Shown: positions 28,769 through 37,397 of the stretch, piece after piece
Numbering within the stretch: the stretch's first letter is position 1
Layout: every line of letters begins with the position of its first letter
Assembly: GCA_964277385.1 (NCBI GenBank)
Contig: OZ195520.1
Coordinates: 1,240,001-1,304,000 of the forward strand
Direction: 5' to 3'
Origin: WRAU01 sp964277385
Lineage (GTDB): Bacteria > Pseudomonadota > Alphaproteobacteria > WRAU01 > Hepatincolaceae
Length of the DNA stretch: 64,000 nucleotides
Position numbers and translations under genes: made by a program
Notes under the pieces: generated by a model
Told to the model about the DNA's origin: nothing
Database searches by the model: none
The model's input: only the letters and a program-made list of their open reading frames with translations

Positions 28769-30154
28769 ATGTCAACAAAAACATCATCATGGCAAAAGCT
28801 TTTAAGTAAAACAAGGTATAATACTAAAAAAAACACCCAAGAATCTGAAAATTCAAGAAGTACTTATTTAATTGATGTTGATAGAATTGTGTATTCTTCT
28901 CATTTTAGGATACTTCAAGATAAAACCCAAGTGCATCCACTAGCAAAAAGTGATTATGTTAGGACAAGACTTACACATTCATTAGAAGTAGCTGGAGTTG
29001 GTAGATCTTTAGGTTTTTCTATAGGACAACATATTGTAGATAAATATAAATTAAATAATATAACAGAACATGATTTCGGGTATATTTTACAGGCTGCTTG
29101 TTTAGCACATGATATAGGAAATCCTCCATTTGGTCATTTGGGTGAAGAAGCAATAATCGCTTTTTTTAAATCAAAAAAAGATGAATTATTACAAAAAATA
29201 ACACCAGAAGAATATTATAATTTAATAACTTTTGATGGTAATTCACAAGGATTTAGAATTATTACTAATTTAGCTGGTTGGGATAAAGAAGGTGGATTAA
29301 GGCTAACCTATGCAACACTTGGAGCATTTTGTAAATATCCAAGATCTTATATTTCAAGTGAGATAATTGAGAATTATAAAAAAGAAAACAATTTAGAATT
29401 TTTAGCTGGTAGCTATAAAAGTGGTATTTTATCACCAGAAAAAGAAATTTTTGAAGAAATAGCTGAAAAATTAGGACTTATCCGACTAATAGACAATGAA
29501 ACATTTTTCTATAGGCACCCATTAGCATTTTTATTAGAAAGCGCTGATGATATTTGCTACTGTATTGCTGATATAGAAGATGCTTTTTTTGTAAATATTA
29601 TTAACCTTAAGGAAGTAGAATCTTTGTTATCTCCAATAGCTAGAAGTCCTAATAAGTATGAAGGTAATCCAAGACAAAGAGCCTCAGAGCTAAGAACTGA
29701 ATCTTTTTATAAGCAAATGGATAATAGAAAAAAAGTAGAATGGCTTAGAGGAAAAGCAATAGGTAACTTAATTTCTGAAGTAGAAAGAGTCTTTATCGAG
29801 AATGAAGAACTTATTTTAGAAGGTAAATTTAACAATGAACTTTTAAATTTGACTATATTTTCTGATGAAATAAGTGAATGTAAAAGTTTTGCTAGAAGCC
29901 GTATTTTTGGTTCTTATGATAAAACTAGTGCTGAAATTACAGGAATTGAAGCAATAACAGGAGTACTACAGGAACTTTGTAAGGCTATAGATAATTTTGA
30001 TCACCCAAAATCGTTACGTATAAATAGATTACTTGATAATAGATTAAATCCTAAAAAAAGTTATTACGAAAACTTGGTATTAATTATCGACAGGATTTCT
30101 GAATTTACAGATAGAAATATATTAGATTTTTTGAAAATATTAAGAGGAAGATAA
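28769..30154 (+). CDS. dgt: dGTPase-like deoxynucleotide triphosphohydrolase (HD domain)
   Basis: Cleaves dNTPs to deoxynucleosides and triphosphate, likely balancing pools. 461 residues. The HD-domain metal set is complete: RLTHSLEVAG, CLAHDIGNPPFGHLGE, and later ESADDICYCIADIEDA (third Asp). The N-terminal DRIVYSSHFRILQDKTQV fits bacterial dGTPase (type 1-like) proteins. Substrate preference cannot be read from sequence. Confidence 0.92.
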   Translation: MSTKTSSWQKLLSKTRYNTKKNTQESENSRSTYLIDVDRIVYSSHFRILQDKTQVHPLAKSDYVRTRLTHSLEVAGVGRSLGFSIGQHIVDKYKLNNITEHDFGYILQAACLAHDIGNPPFGHLGEEAIIAFFKSKKDELLQKITPEEYYNLITFDGNSQGFRIITNLAGWDKEGGLRLTYATLGAFCKYPRSYISSEIIENYKKENNLEFLAGSYKSGILSPEKEIFEEIAEKLGLIRLIDNETFFYRHPLAFLLESADDICYCIADIEDAFFVNIINLKEVESLLSPIARSPNKYEGNPRQRASELRTESFYKQMDNRKKVEWLRGKAIGNLISEVERVFIENEELILEGKFNNELLNLTIFSDEISECKSFARSRIFGSYDKTSAEITGIEAITGVLQELCKAIDNFDHPKSLRINRLLDNRLNPKKSYYENLVLIIDRISEFTDRNILDFLKILRGR

Positions 30155-30193
30155 TCTGACATATTTACAGATAATTTTTAATATATCGATAAG

Positions 30194-31159
30194 CTATGCT
30201 AGGTTTTTATCTAAGCAAGATTTATTAACTTCTTCTATTTGTACTGTAGAATGCTCTATGTGAAATTTATCTTTCAGGGCATGTTTGATATTATCGGTAA
30301 TATCATGGAAGTTTGCCCCTTTTTCTACTACAGCATGTAATGTTATAATATTTTCTTCTTCATTTAACATCCATAAATGAATATGATGAATATCTAAAAC
30401 ACCATCTACATTTTTTTCTATGTATGTTTCAATATTATCACTTTTTATATTCTTAGGAGTGCTTTCCATTAAAACATTGATTGATCTATAAACAATTCTA
30501 AAAGTGCCATTTGAAATTAATATTACTAAAAGAACAGATAAAAGAGGATCAACAATATACCAATTGGTGTAATAAATAGTAATAGAAACAATAATAGCAA
30601 TAACTGATCCTAAAGCATCGGCAATAAAATGTAAAACTGCACTTTCCATTAATAGATTTTTTTCTCCAGATTTATTTTCCTTAGAACGACTTTTTTTCTC
30701 AGTTCTATTAAAAATATACATCACAACAAAATTAGCAATTAAACCAGCGATAGCAACAGGTAACATTAATTTAGGATTCACAACAACAGGATTTAAAAAT
30801 CTTAATATTGCTTCATAAATAATGTATAAGCAAACTATTATTAAGAAAAAAGCATTTAGTAAGCTCATAATGACCTCAAAGCGAGAATAACCATAAGTTT
30901 TATTTTTATTGTTAGGCTTTCTTGATACCTGAAGTCCTACAAATGCAAAAATCAAAGAAATAAAATCTGTAAGTGTATGCCCAGCATCAGCGATAAGTGC
31001 TAAAGATCCACTTAAATAACCACCAATAAATTCAACAACAGAAAATGTAAATATTATTATTATAGAAATAATAATAATATTTTGCATTTGTTTTCTATCA
31101 TATTTTCTTTTATGTGATGGTCCAAAGGTGTGGGAACGTGAGTGCTTGTGTCCTGACAT
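30194..31159 (-). CDS. cation diffusion facilitator (zinc/divalent metal exporter)
   Basis: Proton-coupled efflux of Zn, Co, Cd or Fe across the inner membrane. 321 residues with a His-rich N-terminus (HKHSRSH and SHKRK), six membrane segments between about 26 and 222, and a cytoplasmic C-terminal metal-sensing domain (SDNIETYIEKNVDGVLDIHHIHLWML). Site A residues are in LIADAGHTLTD (D58, H61, D65) and HFIADALGS (H, D). The His-rich tail suggests the CzcD/ZitB zinc-type branch. The gene is alone. Metal is inferred. Confidence 0.9.
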   Translation of the reverse strand: MSGHKHSRSHTFGPSHKRKYDRKQMQNIIIISIIIIFTFSVVEFIGGYLSGSLALIADAGHTLTDFISLIFAFVGLQVSRKPNNKNKTYGYSRFEVIMSLLNAFFLIIVCLYIIYEAILRFLNPVVVNPKLMLPVAIAGLIANFVVMYIFNRTEKKSRSKENKSGEKNLLMESAVLHFIADALGSVIAIIVSITIYYTNWYIVDPLLSVLLVILISNGTFRIVYRSINVLMESTPKNIKSDNIETYIEKNVDGVLDIHHIHLWMLNEEENIITLHAVVEKGANFHDITDNIKHALKDKFHIEHSTVQIEEVNKSCLDKNLA

Positions 31160-31213
31160 ATTTTCTCTAATTTTTATTAATATAAAAAAATAGCCTTAAT
31201 TATATATTTTTCA

Positions 31214-31249
31214 ATGTATTTTTACTATTACATGTATTTTTACTATTAC
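31214..31249. repeat. 18-bp tandem duplication upstream of the CDF gene
   Basis: The 18-mer ATGTATTTTTACTATTAC occurs twice back to back (31214-31231 and 31232-31249), about 55-90 bp upstream of the exporter start. Both copies are identical. Could be simple slippage or a doubled regulatory site; nothing shows which. Confidence 0.85.
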
Positions 31250-31371
31250 ATTTATTATAGATGTATAAGTTAGTAATAGATAGTTTTAATATCTATTTTT
31301 GCATATTTTTTGATCATTTATTAAAATAAAGCAAAAATTAAAATTACAATTTCATTATTATTTCTAATAAC

Positions 31372-33183
31372 CTAATCACTATCTGTTTTCAGAACTTCAA
31401 TGAAAGCAGATTGCGGAATTTCAACTCTACCGAATTGCCTCATTCTTTTTTTACCTTCTTTTTGCTTTTCTAGTAATTTTCTTTTTCTAGTTATATCACC
31501 ACCATAACACTTAGCTGTAACATCTTTTCTAAATGCGGATATGGTTTCTCTGGCAATTATTTTACTTCCTATGGATGCTTGTATGGGAATTTGGAACATT
31601 TGTCTTGGGATTAATTCTTTTAGTTTTTCACAAATAGCCCTTCCTTTTCTTTCAGAATTTGATCTATGAACTATAAAAGAGAGTGCATCTACATTTTCAG
31701 CATTAACTAATATACCAACTTTTACAAGATCACCAGATAAAAAATCTCCCATTTCATAATCAAAACTAGCATAACCTTTAGAAATTGATTTTAATTTATC
31801 ATAAAAATCAAATACAACTTCGTTGAGCGGAAGCTCATAAACTAGCATTGCTCTTTTATCTATCCAACTTAAACTAACTTGTTTACCTCTCCTATTGGAA
31901 CATAGTTGAAGAATAGCCCCCATATATTCTTCTGGAACCATTAAGGTTGCCTTTATCCAAGGCTCTTTAATATCTTTAATTAAATGAGGTTCTGGCATAT
32001 CTGTTGGTGAATGGATTGTTTTTTCTTCACTATTATTCAACTCAATCTTATACTCCACACTTGGTGCTGTGGTTATTAACTCTATATTAAATTCTCTTGT
32101 GAGTCTTTCTTGAATAATTTCAAGATGTAAAAGACCTAAGAATCCACATCTAAAACCAAACCCTAATGCTGTAGAATTTTCTACCTCAAAAGAAAAACTA
32201 GCATCATTCAAATGAAGTTTCTCTAGTGCATCTTTTAAATCTTTATATTCAGAGGCATCAAGTGGAAAAATTCCAGAAAAAACCACAGGAGTAGAAGGTT
32301 TAAAACCATCTAATGGTTTATCGGTTGGTTTGGCTACATCTGTTATTGTATCACCAACTTTTGTATCTTTAACAGCCTTTATATTGCCTGTTAAATAGCC
32401 AACTTCACCTGGATATAGTGCATCACATTTATTAATTTTAGGAGTAAAATATCCCACCTGATCTACCAAAAATTCGGAATCATTAGACATAGTTTTAATT
32501 TTCATTCCTCTTTTAATACAACCCTCATACACTCTAACTAAGGTAATGACACCAAGATATGAATCATACCAACTATCCACTAGTGATGCTTTTAATGGTT
32601 TATTTAGAAAGCTAATATCACCTTTTGGGGCTGGTAATCTGTGTACTATTGCTTCCAGTACATCTTCTATTCCAATTCCTGTTTTAGCAGAAACAAATAA
32701 TGAATCTGATGTATCTAATCCTATCACTTCTTCAATTTGTTTTTTAACTTTATCTGGATCAGCTGCTGGCAAATCTATTTTATTAAGCACTGGTATAATT
32801 TCATGATTATTATCAATTGCCATGTAAACATTTGCTAGTGTTTGGGCTTCAATCCCTTGAGATGCGTCAACAACAAGCAGAGAGCCTTCACATGCAGCTA
32901 GAGACCTACTAACCTCGTATGTAAAATCAACATGACCTGGTGTATCCATTAAATTAAGCTTATACATATTACCATCTTTAGCTGTATAATTTAAACGAAC
33001 AGTTTGAGCTTTAATGGTAATTCCTCGTTCTCTTTCTATATCCATTGAATCTAAAACTTGAGATTTCATTTCTCTATCTGCAAGTCCTCCGCAATGTTGG
33101 ATAAGTCTATCTGCTAATGTAGACTTACCGTGATCAATGTGGGCTATAATAGAAAAGTTTCTGATTTTTGTTATATCTTGCAT
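31372..33183 (-). CDS. lepA: elongation factor 4 (LepA) GTPase
   Basis: Ribosome-binding translational GTPase acting on elongation or initiation under stress. 603 residues. G1 AHIDHGKST (about 15-23), GITIKAQTVR (G2), DTPGHVDFTYEV (G3), NKIDLPAADPD (G4), FVSAKTGIG (G5), then the C-terminal LepA_C domain with AKCYGGDITRKRKLLEKQKEGKKRMR. Lone gene, head-to-head with pgm across 93 bp. Confidence 0.98.
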   Translation of the reverse strand: MQDITKIRNFSIIAHIDHGKSTLADRLIQHCGGLADREMKSQVLDSMDIERERGITIKAQTVRLNYTAKDGNMYKLNLMDTPGHVDFTYEVSRSLAACEGSLLVVDASQGIEAQTLANVYMAIDNNHEIIPVLNKIDLPAADPDKVKKQIEEVIGLDTSDSLFVSAKTGIGIEDVLEAIVHRLPAPKGDISFLNKPLKASLVDSWYDSYLGVITLVRVYEGCIKRGMKIKTMSNDSEFLVDQVGYFTPKINKCDALYPGEVGYLTGNIKAVKDTKVGDTITDVAKPTDKPLDGFKPSTPVVFSGIFPLDASEYKDLKDALEKLHLNDASFSFEVENSTALGFGFRCGFLGLLHLEIIQERLTREFNIELITTAPSVEYKIELNNSEEKTIHSPTDMPEPHLIKDIKEPWIKATLMVPEEYMGAILQLCSNRRGKQVSLSWIDKRAMLVYELPLNEVVFDFYDKLKSISKGYASFDYEMGDFLSGDLVKVGILVNAENVDALSFIVHRSNSERKGRAICEKLKELIPRQMFQIPIQASIGSKIIARETISAFRKDVTAKCYGGDITRKRKLLEKQKEGKKRMRQFGRVEIPQSAFIEVLKTDSD

Positions 33184-33276
33184 GTTTTATTTTAAACTCT
33201 TTCAAAAAAATTGAATATTCAACAAATTATTTGTATTATTTTAATAGAATAAAATATATCACAGAGTTATAGAATA

Positions 33277-34893
33277 ATGGAAATAAAAAAAATTGCAATT
33301 AAGCATTTTAGCAATCAAAAACCTGGTACTTCGGGTTTAAGAAAAAAAACAAAAGAATTTATGCAAGAAGGTTATGTTGAATCTTATATTCAATCCGTTT
33401 TCAACTCCATAGATGTGCTTGATAAAAGTTTTGTTATCGGTGGAGATGGACGTTATTATAATTCAATTGCACTAAAAAAAACTATTGCTATTGCTATTAC
33501 AAATAATGTTAAAAATATATATATTGCAAAAAATGGATTAATTTCAACTCCCGCTATCTCAAACTTTGTTTTAAAATATAAATTAGATTTCGGGATTATG
33601 TTATCAGCAAGCCACAATCCCGCTGGAATAGATGGTGATTTTGGAATTAAAATTAATACCTCCAATGGTGCTCCTGCTAATCTGGATGTTACAAATAAAA
33701 TTTATGAAGAATCTTTAAAAATATCAGAATATTCTATTTTAGATAATTTTGATATTGATTTATCTAAAGAACAAAAATTAAAAATATTAAATACAGAAAT
33801 TTTAGTTTTTGATGGTGTTATTGATTATGCTAATAAAATGGAAGAAATTTTTGATTTTAAGTCAATTAAGGAATTATTGAAAAAAGATGATTTTAACATT
33901 GCATTTAATGGTTTTTATGGAGTAACTGGAATATTTGCTAAAGAGATTTTTGGCAATAGATTAGGAATTGATAAAAAATATTTACTAAACGTAGACTCTA
34001 AAGAAGATTTTGGAGGATTAGCACCAGATCCTAATCCAGTTAGTGCTAAAGCATTTCTTGATTATGTAGCAAATAATCCAACTTTATGTTTAGGATTAGC
34101 TTGTGATGCTGATGGTGATAGGAATATGATTTTTTCTAAGCGATATAATTTAGAACCATCGGATAGTTTAGCAATTATGTTAGAATATTCTCATTTAATA
34201 GATTACTATAAAGATATCAAAGGTGTTGCAAGATCTAGCCCTACATCAAGTGCAGTTGATTTAGTAGCAAAAGAACTAGGTATAGATTGCTACTGTGTCC
34301 CTACTGGTTGGAAGTTTTTTGCTAATTTATTAGATAACGATAAAATAACCTTTTGCGGAGAAGAAAGTTTTGGTACAGGATCTTGTCATTCAAGAGAGAA
34401 AGATGGTATTTGGTCATTATTATTTTGGTTACATATTATTGCAAAATCTAATAAATCTTTTGATGAAATTTTAGAAAGTTTTTGGGATAAGTACGGTAGA
34501 GTATTTTTTTCAAGACATGATATAGAAAACCTAAAAGATGGTTTTGCTAATATTTTAGTATCAACATTAGAAAATAATGCTAAAAATAATATTGATAAAA
34601 TATTTTATGGTGATTATAAAGTAGAAAGTGTAGAACATTTTTCTTATACGGATATTACTAATAACGAAACTGTCTCAGATCAGGGATTAGTAATTAAATT
34701 TAATAAACAAGCTAAAGTTGTAGTTCGAATATCAGGAACAGTCACAAGTGGTGGGATTGTTAGACTTTATTTAACTAAATATTGTGACATTGCTGAACAA
34801 ACTCATTTAAAAAAAGATAAATATCTAAAAAGTTTTGCTGATGCCTTATATAGTTTATTAGGATATGATATAAAACCATCAATGGTTGTGTAA
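33277..34893 (+). CDS. pgm: phosphoglucomutase (alpha-D-glucose phosphate-specific)
   Basis: Interconverts glucose-1-P and glucose-6-P, supplying sugar nucleotides for envelope glycans. 538 residues. Catalytic serine loop LSASHNPAGIDGDFGIK, metal loop CDADGDRNM, sugar-binding CGEESFGTGSCHSREKDG, and phosphate-binding VRISGTVTSGG. The Pgm (not ManB/GlmM) call rests on the N-terminal KPGTSGLRKK and overall length. A perfect hairpin starts right after its stop. Confidence 0.93.
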   Translation: MEIKKIAIKHFSNQKPGTSGLRKKTKEFMQEGYVESYIQSVFNSIDVLDKSFVIGGDGRYYNSIALKKTIAIAITNNVKNIYIAKNGLISTPAISNFVLKYKLDFGIMLSASHNPAGIDGDFGIKINTSNGAPANLDVTNKIYEESLKISEYSILDNFDIDLSKEQKLKILNTEILVFDGVIDYANKMEEIFDFKSIKELLKKDDFNIAFNGFYGVTGIFAKEIFGNRLGIDKKYLLNVDSKEDFGGLAPDPNPVSAKAFLDYVANNPTLCLGLACDADGDRNMIFSKRYNLEPSDSLAIMLEYSHLIDYYKDIKGVARSSPTSSAVDLVAKELGIDCYCVPTGWKFFANLLDNDKITFCGEESFGTGSCHSREKDGIWSLLFWLHIIAKSNKSFDEILESFWDKYGRVFFSRHDIENLKDGFANILVSTLENNAKNNIDKIFYGDYKVESVEHFSYTDITNNETVSDQGLVIKFNKQAKVVVRISGTVTSGGIVRLYLTKYCDIAEQTHLKKDKYLKSFADALYSLLGYDIKPSMVV

Positions 34894-34922
34894 CTTAATA
34901 ATTGATAAAGCCAATTATTAAG
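34894..34922 (+). terminator. hairpin directly after pgm
   Basis: Perfect 11-bp stem CTTAATAATTG / CAATTATTAAG with a 7-nt loop, beginning on the base after the pgm stop. It is A+T-rich and not followed by a clear U tract, so it is a weak terminator or a 3'-end stabiliser. Confidence 0.45.
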
Positions 34923-35221
34923 CAATGAAATAATAGGATTTTATTTTACAAAAAATTACTTTTATACTGTATTTTCTTCTGTTGGATTTGCTCTATTAGA
35001 TCCTAATTATTTTATAAAATAAGAAAAAACAATAATATTATTTCTTATCTATCTGATTATGAGCTCTTTTTGCTATTTTTCTAGATAAGTAGATTGATTT
35101 TTTCTTAACAAAAAGCACCTCAATTTTGTAAGTAATTTTTTGTATGATTAATCTTTTTACTATTTAAAAAATAGTTATTTAAATAATATTATTATTAATA
35201 TTTTTGGATTTTGAAACACTA
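34923..35221. other. spacer between pgm and groL
   Basis: About 300 bp between the two convergent genes. Frames are broken by stops; I see no RNA gene, repeat array or gene remnant. Confidence 0.4.
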
Positions 35222-35253
35222 AAAGAGGAGTAATTTTACCGTTACTCCTCTTT
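35222..35253 (-). terminator. rho-independent terminator of groES-groEL
   Basis: Perfect 12-bp stem AAAGAGGAGTAA / TTACTCCTCTTT around an 8-nt loop, about 40 bp downstream of the groL stop. On the minus strand the stem ends in a T run. It is the strongest hairpin seen in the window. Confidence 0.8.
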
Positions 35254-35291
35254 AGATTAAGTGAATTTTTGATTAGAAACGAAAGTTTAGG

Positions 35292-36941
35292 TTAAAAACC
35301 CATTCCACCCATTCCACCCATTCCACCCATTCCACCACCAGCAGGCATATCAGATGATTTTTCTGAAGGAATTTCAGCAACCATAGCTTCCGTTGTAATC
35401 ATTAAGCTAGCAACAGATGCTGCTCCTTGAAGTGCAACTCTTGTAACTTTAACAGGATCAATAATACCGAATGAAGTCATATTTCCAAATTCATTGTTTT
35501 GAGCATTATAACCAAAATTAGCATCTTGTTGTTCTAATAATTTTCCAACAACAATAGAAGCATCAGCACCAGCATTATTGGCAATTTGACGTAATGGAGT
35601 TTCTAAGGCTTTTTTCACAATATCAACACCAACTCTTTGATCATCGTTTTCTACTTTTATATTGTCTAAAGATTTTTTTGTATAAAGTAATGCAACACCA
35701 CCACCTGCAACAATACCTTCTGCAACAGCAGCTCTTGTTGCATGTAAAGCATCATCAACTCTATCATGTCTTTCTTTAACTTCAATTTCTGTAGAACCAC
35801 CAACTTTAATTACAGCAACACCACCTGATAATTTTGCTAATCTTTCTTGTAATTTTTCTTTATCATAGTCTGATGTTGTACTTTCCATTTGAGCTTTAAT
35901 TTGAGAACATCTAGCTTCAATTTCAGATTTACCACCAACACCTTCTACAATTGTTGTTTCATCTTTAGAAATAATAACTTTTTTAGCAGTTCCTAGCATT
36001 TCCATAGAAGTCCCTTCTAGTTTTAATCCTAAGTCTTCTGAAATAACTTGTCCACCTGTTAAAATAGCAATATCTTCAATCATAGCTTTTCTTCTATCAC
36101 CAAAACCTGGAGCTTTGACAGCTGCAACTTTTAAACCACCTCTTAGTTTATTTACAACAAGAGCAGCTAATGCTTCGCCCTCTATTTCTTCAGCAATAAT
36201 CAAAAGCGGACGGCTAGATTGTACCACAGCCTCTAATATTGGAAGCATTGGTTGTAAATTAGACAACTTGGATTCATGAATTAAAATTAATGGGTTCTCT
36301 AATTCACATAACATTTTTTCTGGATTTGTAACAAAATAAGGAGAAGTATAGCCTCTATCAAACTGCATACCTTCTACAACTTCAAGTTCACTACTCAAAC
36401 CTTTAGCTTCTTCTACAGTTATAACACCTTCATTGCCTACTTTAGCCATAGCTTCAGCAATCATTTTACCAATTTCAACTTCACCATTAGCAGAAATTGT
36501 AGCAATTTGAGCTATTTCTTCATTAGTTGAAACTTTTTTAGCTTTAGATTTCAAATCAGAAACAACAGTTTCAACTGCTAAATCTATACCGCGTTTTAAA
36601 TCCATTGGATTCATACCCGCAGCCACAGCTTTAACACCTTCTTTCACTATAGATTGAGCTAAAACAGTTGCTGTTGTTGTACCATCACCTGCTTCATCAT
36701 TACTTCTTGATGCTACTTCTTTAACCATTTGAGCACCCATGTTTTCAAACTTATCTGTTAGTTCAATTTCTTTAGCAACACTAACACCATCTTTAGTTAT
36801 TCTTGGTGCACCATATGATTTATCTAAAATAACATTTCTTCCTTTTGGTCCTAATGTCACTTTTACAGCATCGGCTAATACATCTACACCTTGCAACATT
36901 TTATTTCTAGCTTCTATGCCAAATTTTACTTCTTTTGCCAT
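35292..36941 (-). CDS. groL: chaperonin GroEL (60 kDa)
   Basis: Tetradecameric folding chamber working with GroES. 549 residues, standard length, starting MAKEVKFG and ending in the Gly-Gly-Met tail (GGMGGMGGMGGMGF). Family signatures: TLGPKGRNVILD, DGTTTATVLAQ, and AVAEGIVAGGGVALLY. Downstream of groES by 29 bp, with a strong terminator after it. AT-rich endosymbionts often make it in large amounts, but no expression data are available here. Confidence 0.99.
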   Translation of the reverse strand: MAKEVKFGIEARNKMLQGVDVLADAVKVTLGPKGRNVILDKSYGAPRITKDGVSVAKEIELTDKFENMGAQMVKEVASRSNDEAGDGTTTATVLAQSIVKEGVKAVAAGMNPMDLKRGIDLAVETVVSDLKSKAKKVSTNEEIAQIATISANGEVEIGKMIAEAMAKVGNEGVITVEEAKGLSSELEVVEGMQFDRGYTSPYFVTNPEKMLCELENPLILIHESKLSNLQPMLPILEAVVQSSRPLLIIAEEIEGEALAALVVNKLRGGLKVAAVKAPGFGDRRKAMIEDIAILTGGQVISEDLGLKLEGTSMEMLGTAKKVIISKDETTIVEGVGGKSEIEARCSQIKAQMESTTSDYDKEKLQERLAKLSGGVAVIKVGGSTEIEVKERHDRVDDALHATRAAVAEGIVAGGGVALLYTKKSLDNIKVENDDQRVGVDIVKKALETPLRQIANNAGADASIVVGKLLEQQDANFGYNAQNNEFGNMTSFGIIDPVKVTRVALQGAASVASLMITTEAMVAEIPSEKSSDMPAGGGMGGMGGMGGMGF

Positions 36942-36970
36942 TATTTTTAATCTCCAATTTTATTAATTTA

Positions 36971-37258
36971 TTAACCAACTATTCCTAGAATATCACTTTC
37001 TTTCATAATTAAATATTCAACACCCTCTAGCTTAATTTCAGTACCTGCATACTTGCCAAATAAAACTTTATTTCCTAATGAAACAGTTAGAGCTTTTGTT
37101 TGACCATTTTCTAACAGTATTCCTTCACCAACAGCAACTATTTCGCCCTGAATTGGTTTTTCTTGTGCTGAATCTGGTATTAAAATTCCACCAGCAGTTT
37201 TTTGTTCTTGTTCTATTCTTTTTACTAGAACGCGATCATATAATGGTTTGAAATTCAT
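36971..37258 (-). CDS. groS: co-chaperonin GroES (10 kDa)
   Basis: Heptameric lid of GroEL. 95 residues starting MNFKPLYDRVLVKRI, with the mobile loop EQEQKTAGGILIPDSAQEKP (residues about 16-35) that docks on GroEL and the end LIMKESDILGIVG. Ribosome-binding site AGAGGA lies a few bases before the ATG. First gene of the groESL operon. Confidence 0.99.
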   Translation of the reverse strand: MNFKPLYDRVLVKRIEQEQKTAGGILIPDSAQEKPIQGEIVAVGEGILLENGQTKALTVSLGNKVLFGKYAGTEIKLEGVEYLIMKESDILGIVG

Positions 37259-37271
37259 TTTTATCCTCTTT

Positions 37272-37299
37272 TAGTTTAATAATTCATTATATTAAACTA
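37272..37299 (-). promoter_or_regulatory. perfect inverted repeat in the groES leader
   Basis: TAGTTTAATA, 8 nt, TATTAAACTA: a 10-bp perfect dyad starting 14 bp upstream of groES. It overlaps the predicted transcription start, so it could be an operator or a hairpin at the mRNA 5' end. It is not the CIRCE element (TTAGCACTC...GAGTGCTAA). Confidence 0.5.
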
Positions 37300-37327
37300 C
37301 ATATAATCACTTATTACATAAATGCAA
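37300..37327 (-). promoter_or_regulatory. candidate promoter of groES-groEL
   Basis: On the minus strand TTGCAT (-35, 37327-37322), a 16-bp spacer and TATATG (-10, 37305-37300), preceded by GATT. It fits a sigma-70-type promoter. A clear sigma-32 form is not seen. Confidence 0.4.
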
Positions 37328-37397
37328 GTCGTATTATTTAAAAAATATGTTAAAATAAAAAAAGTTTAGTTATTTTATAATTTTGAGGTTATTTTAG

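Noticed and set aside
37259..37397. CIRCE element before groES
   Set aside because: The dyad found has a different sequence and no GAGTGCTAA arms.
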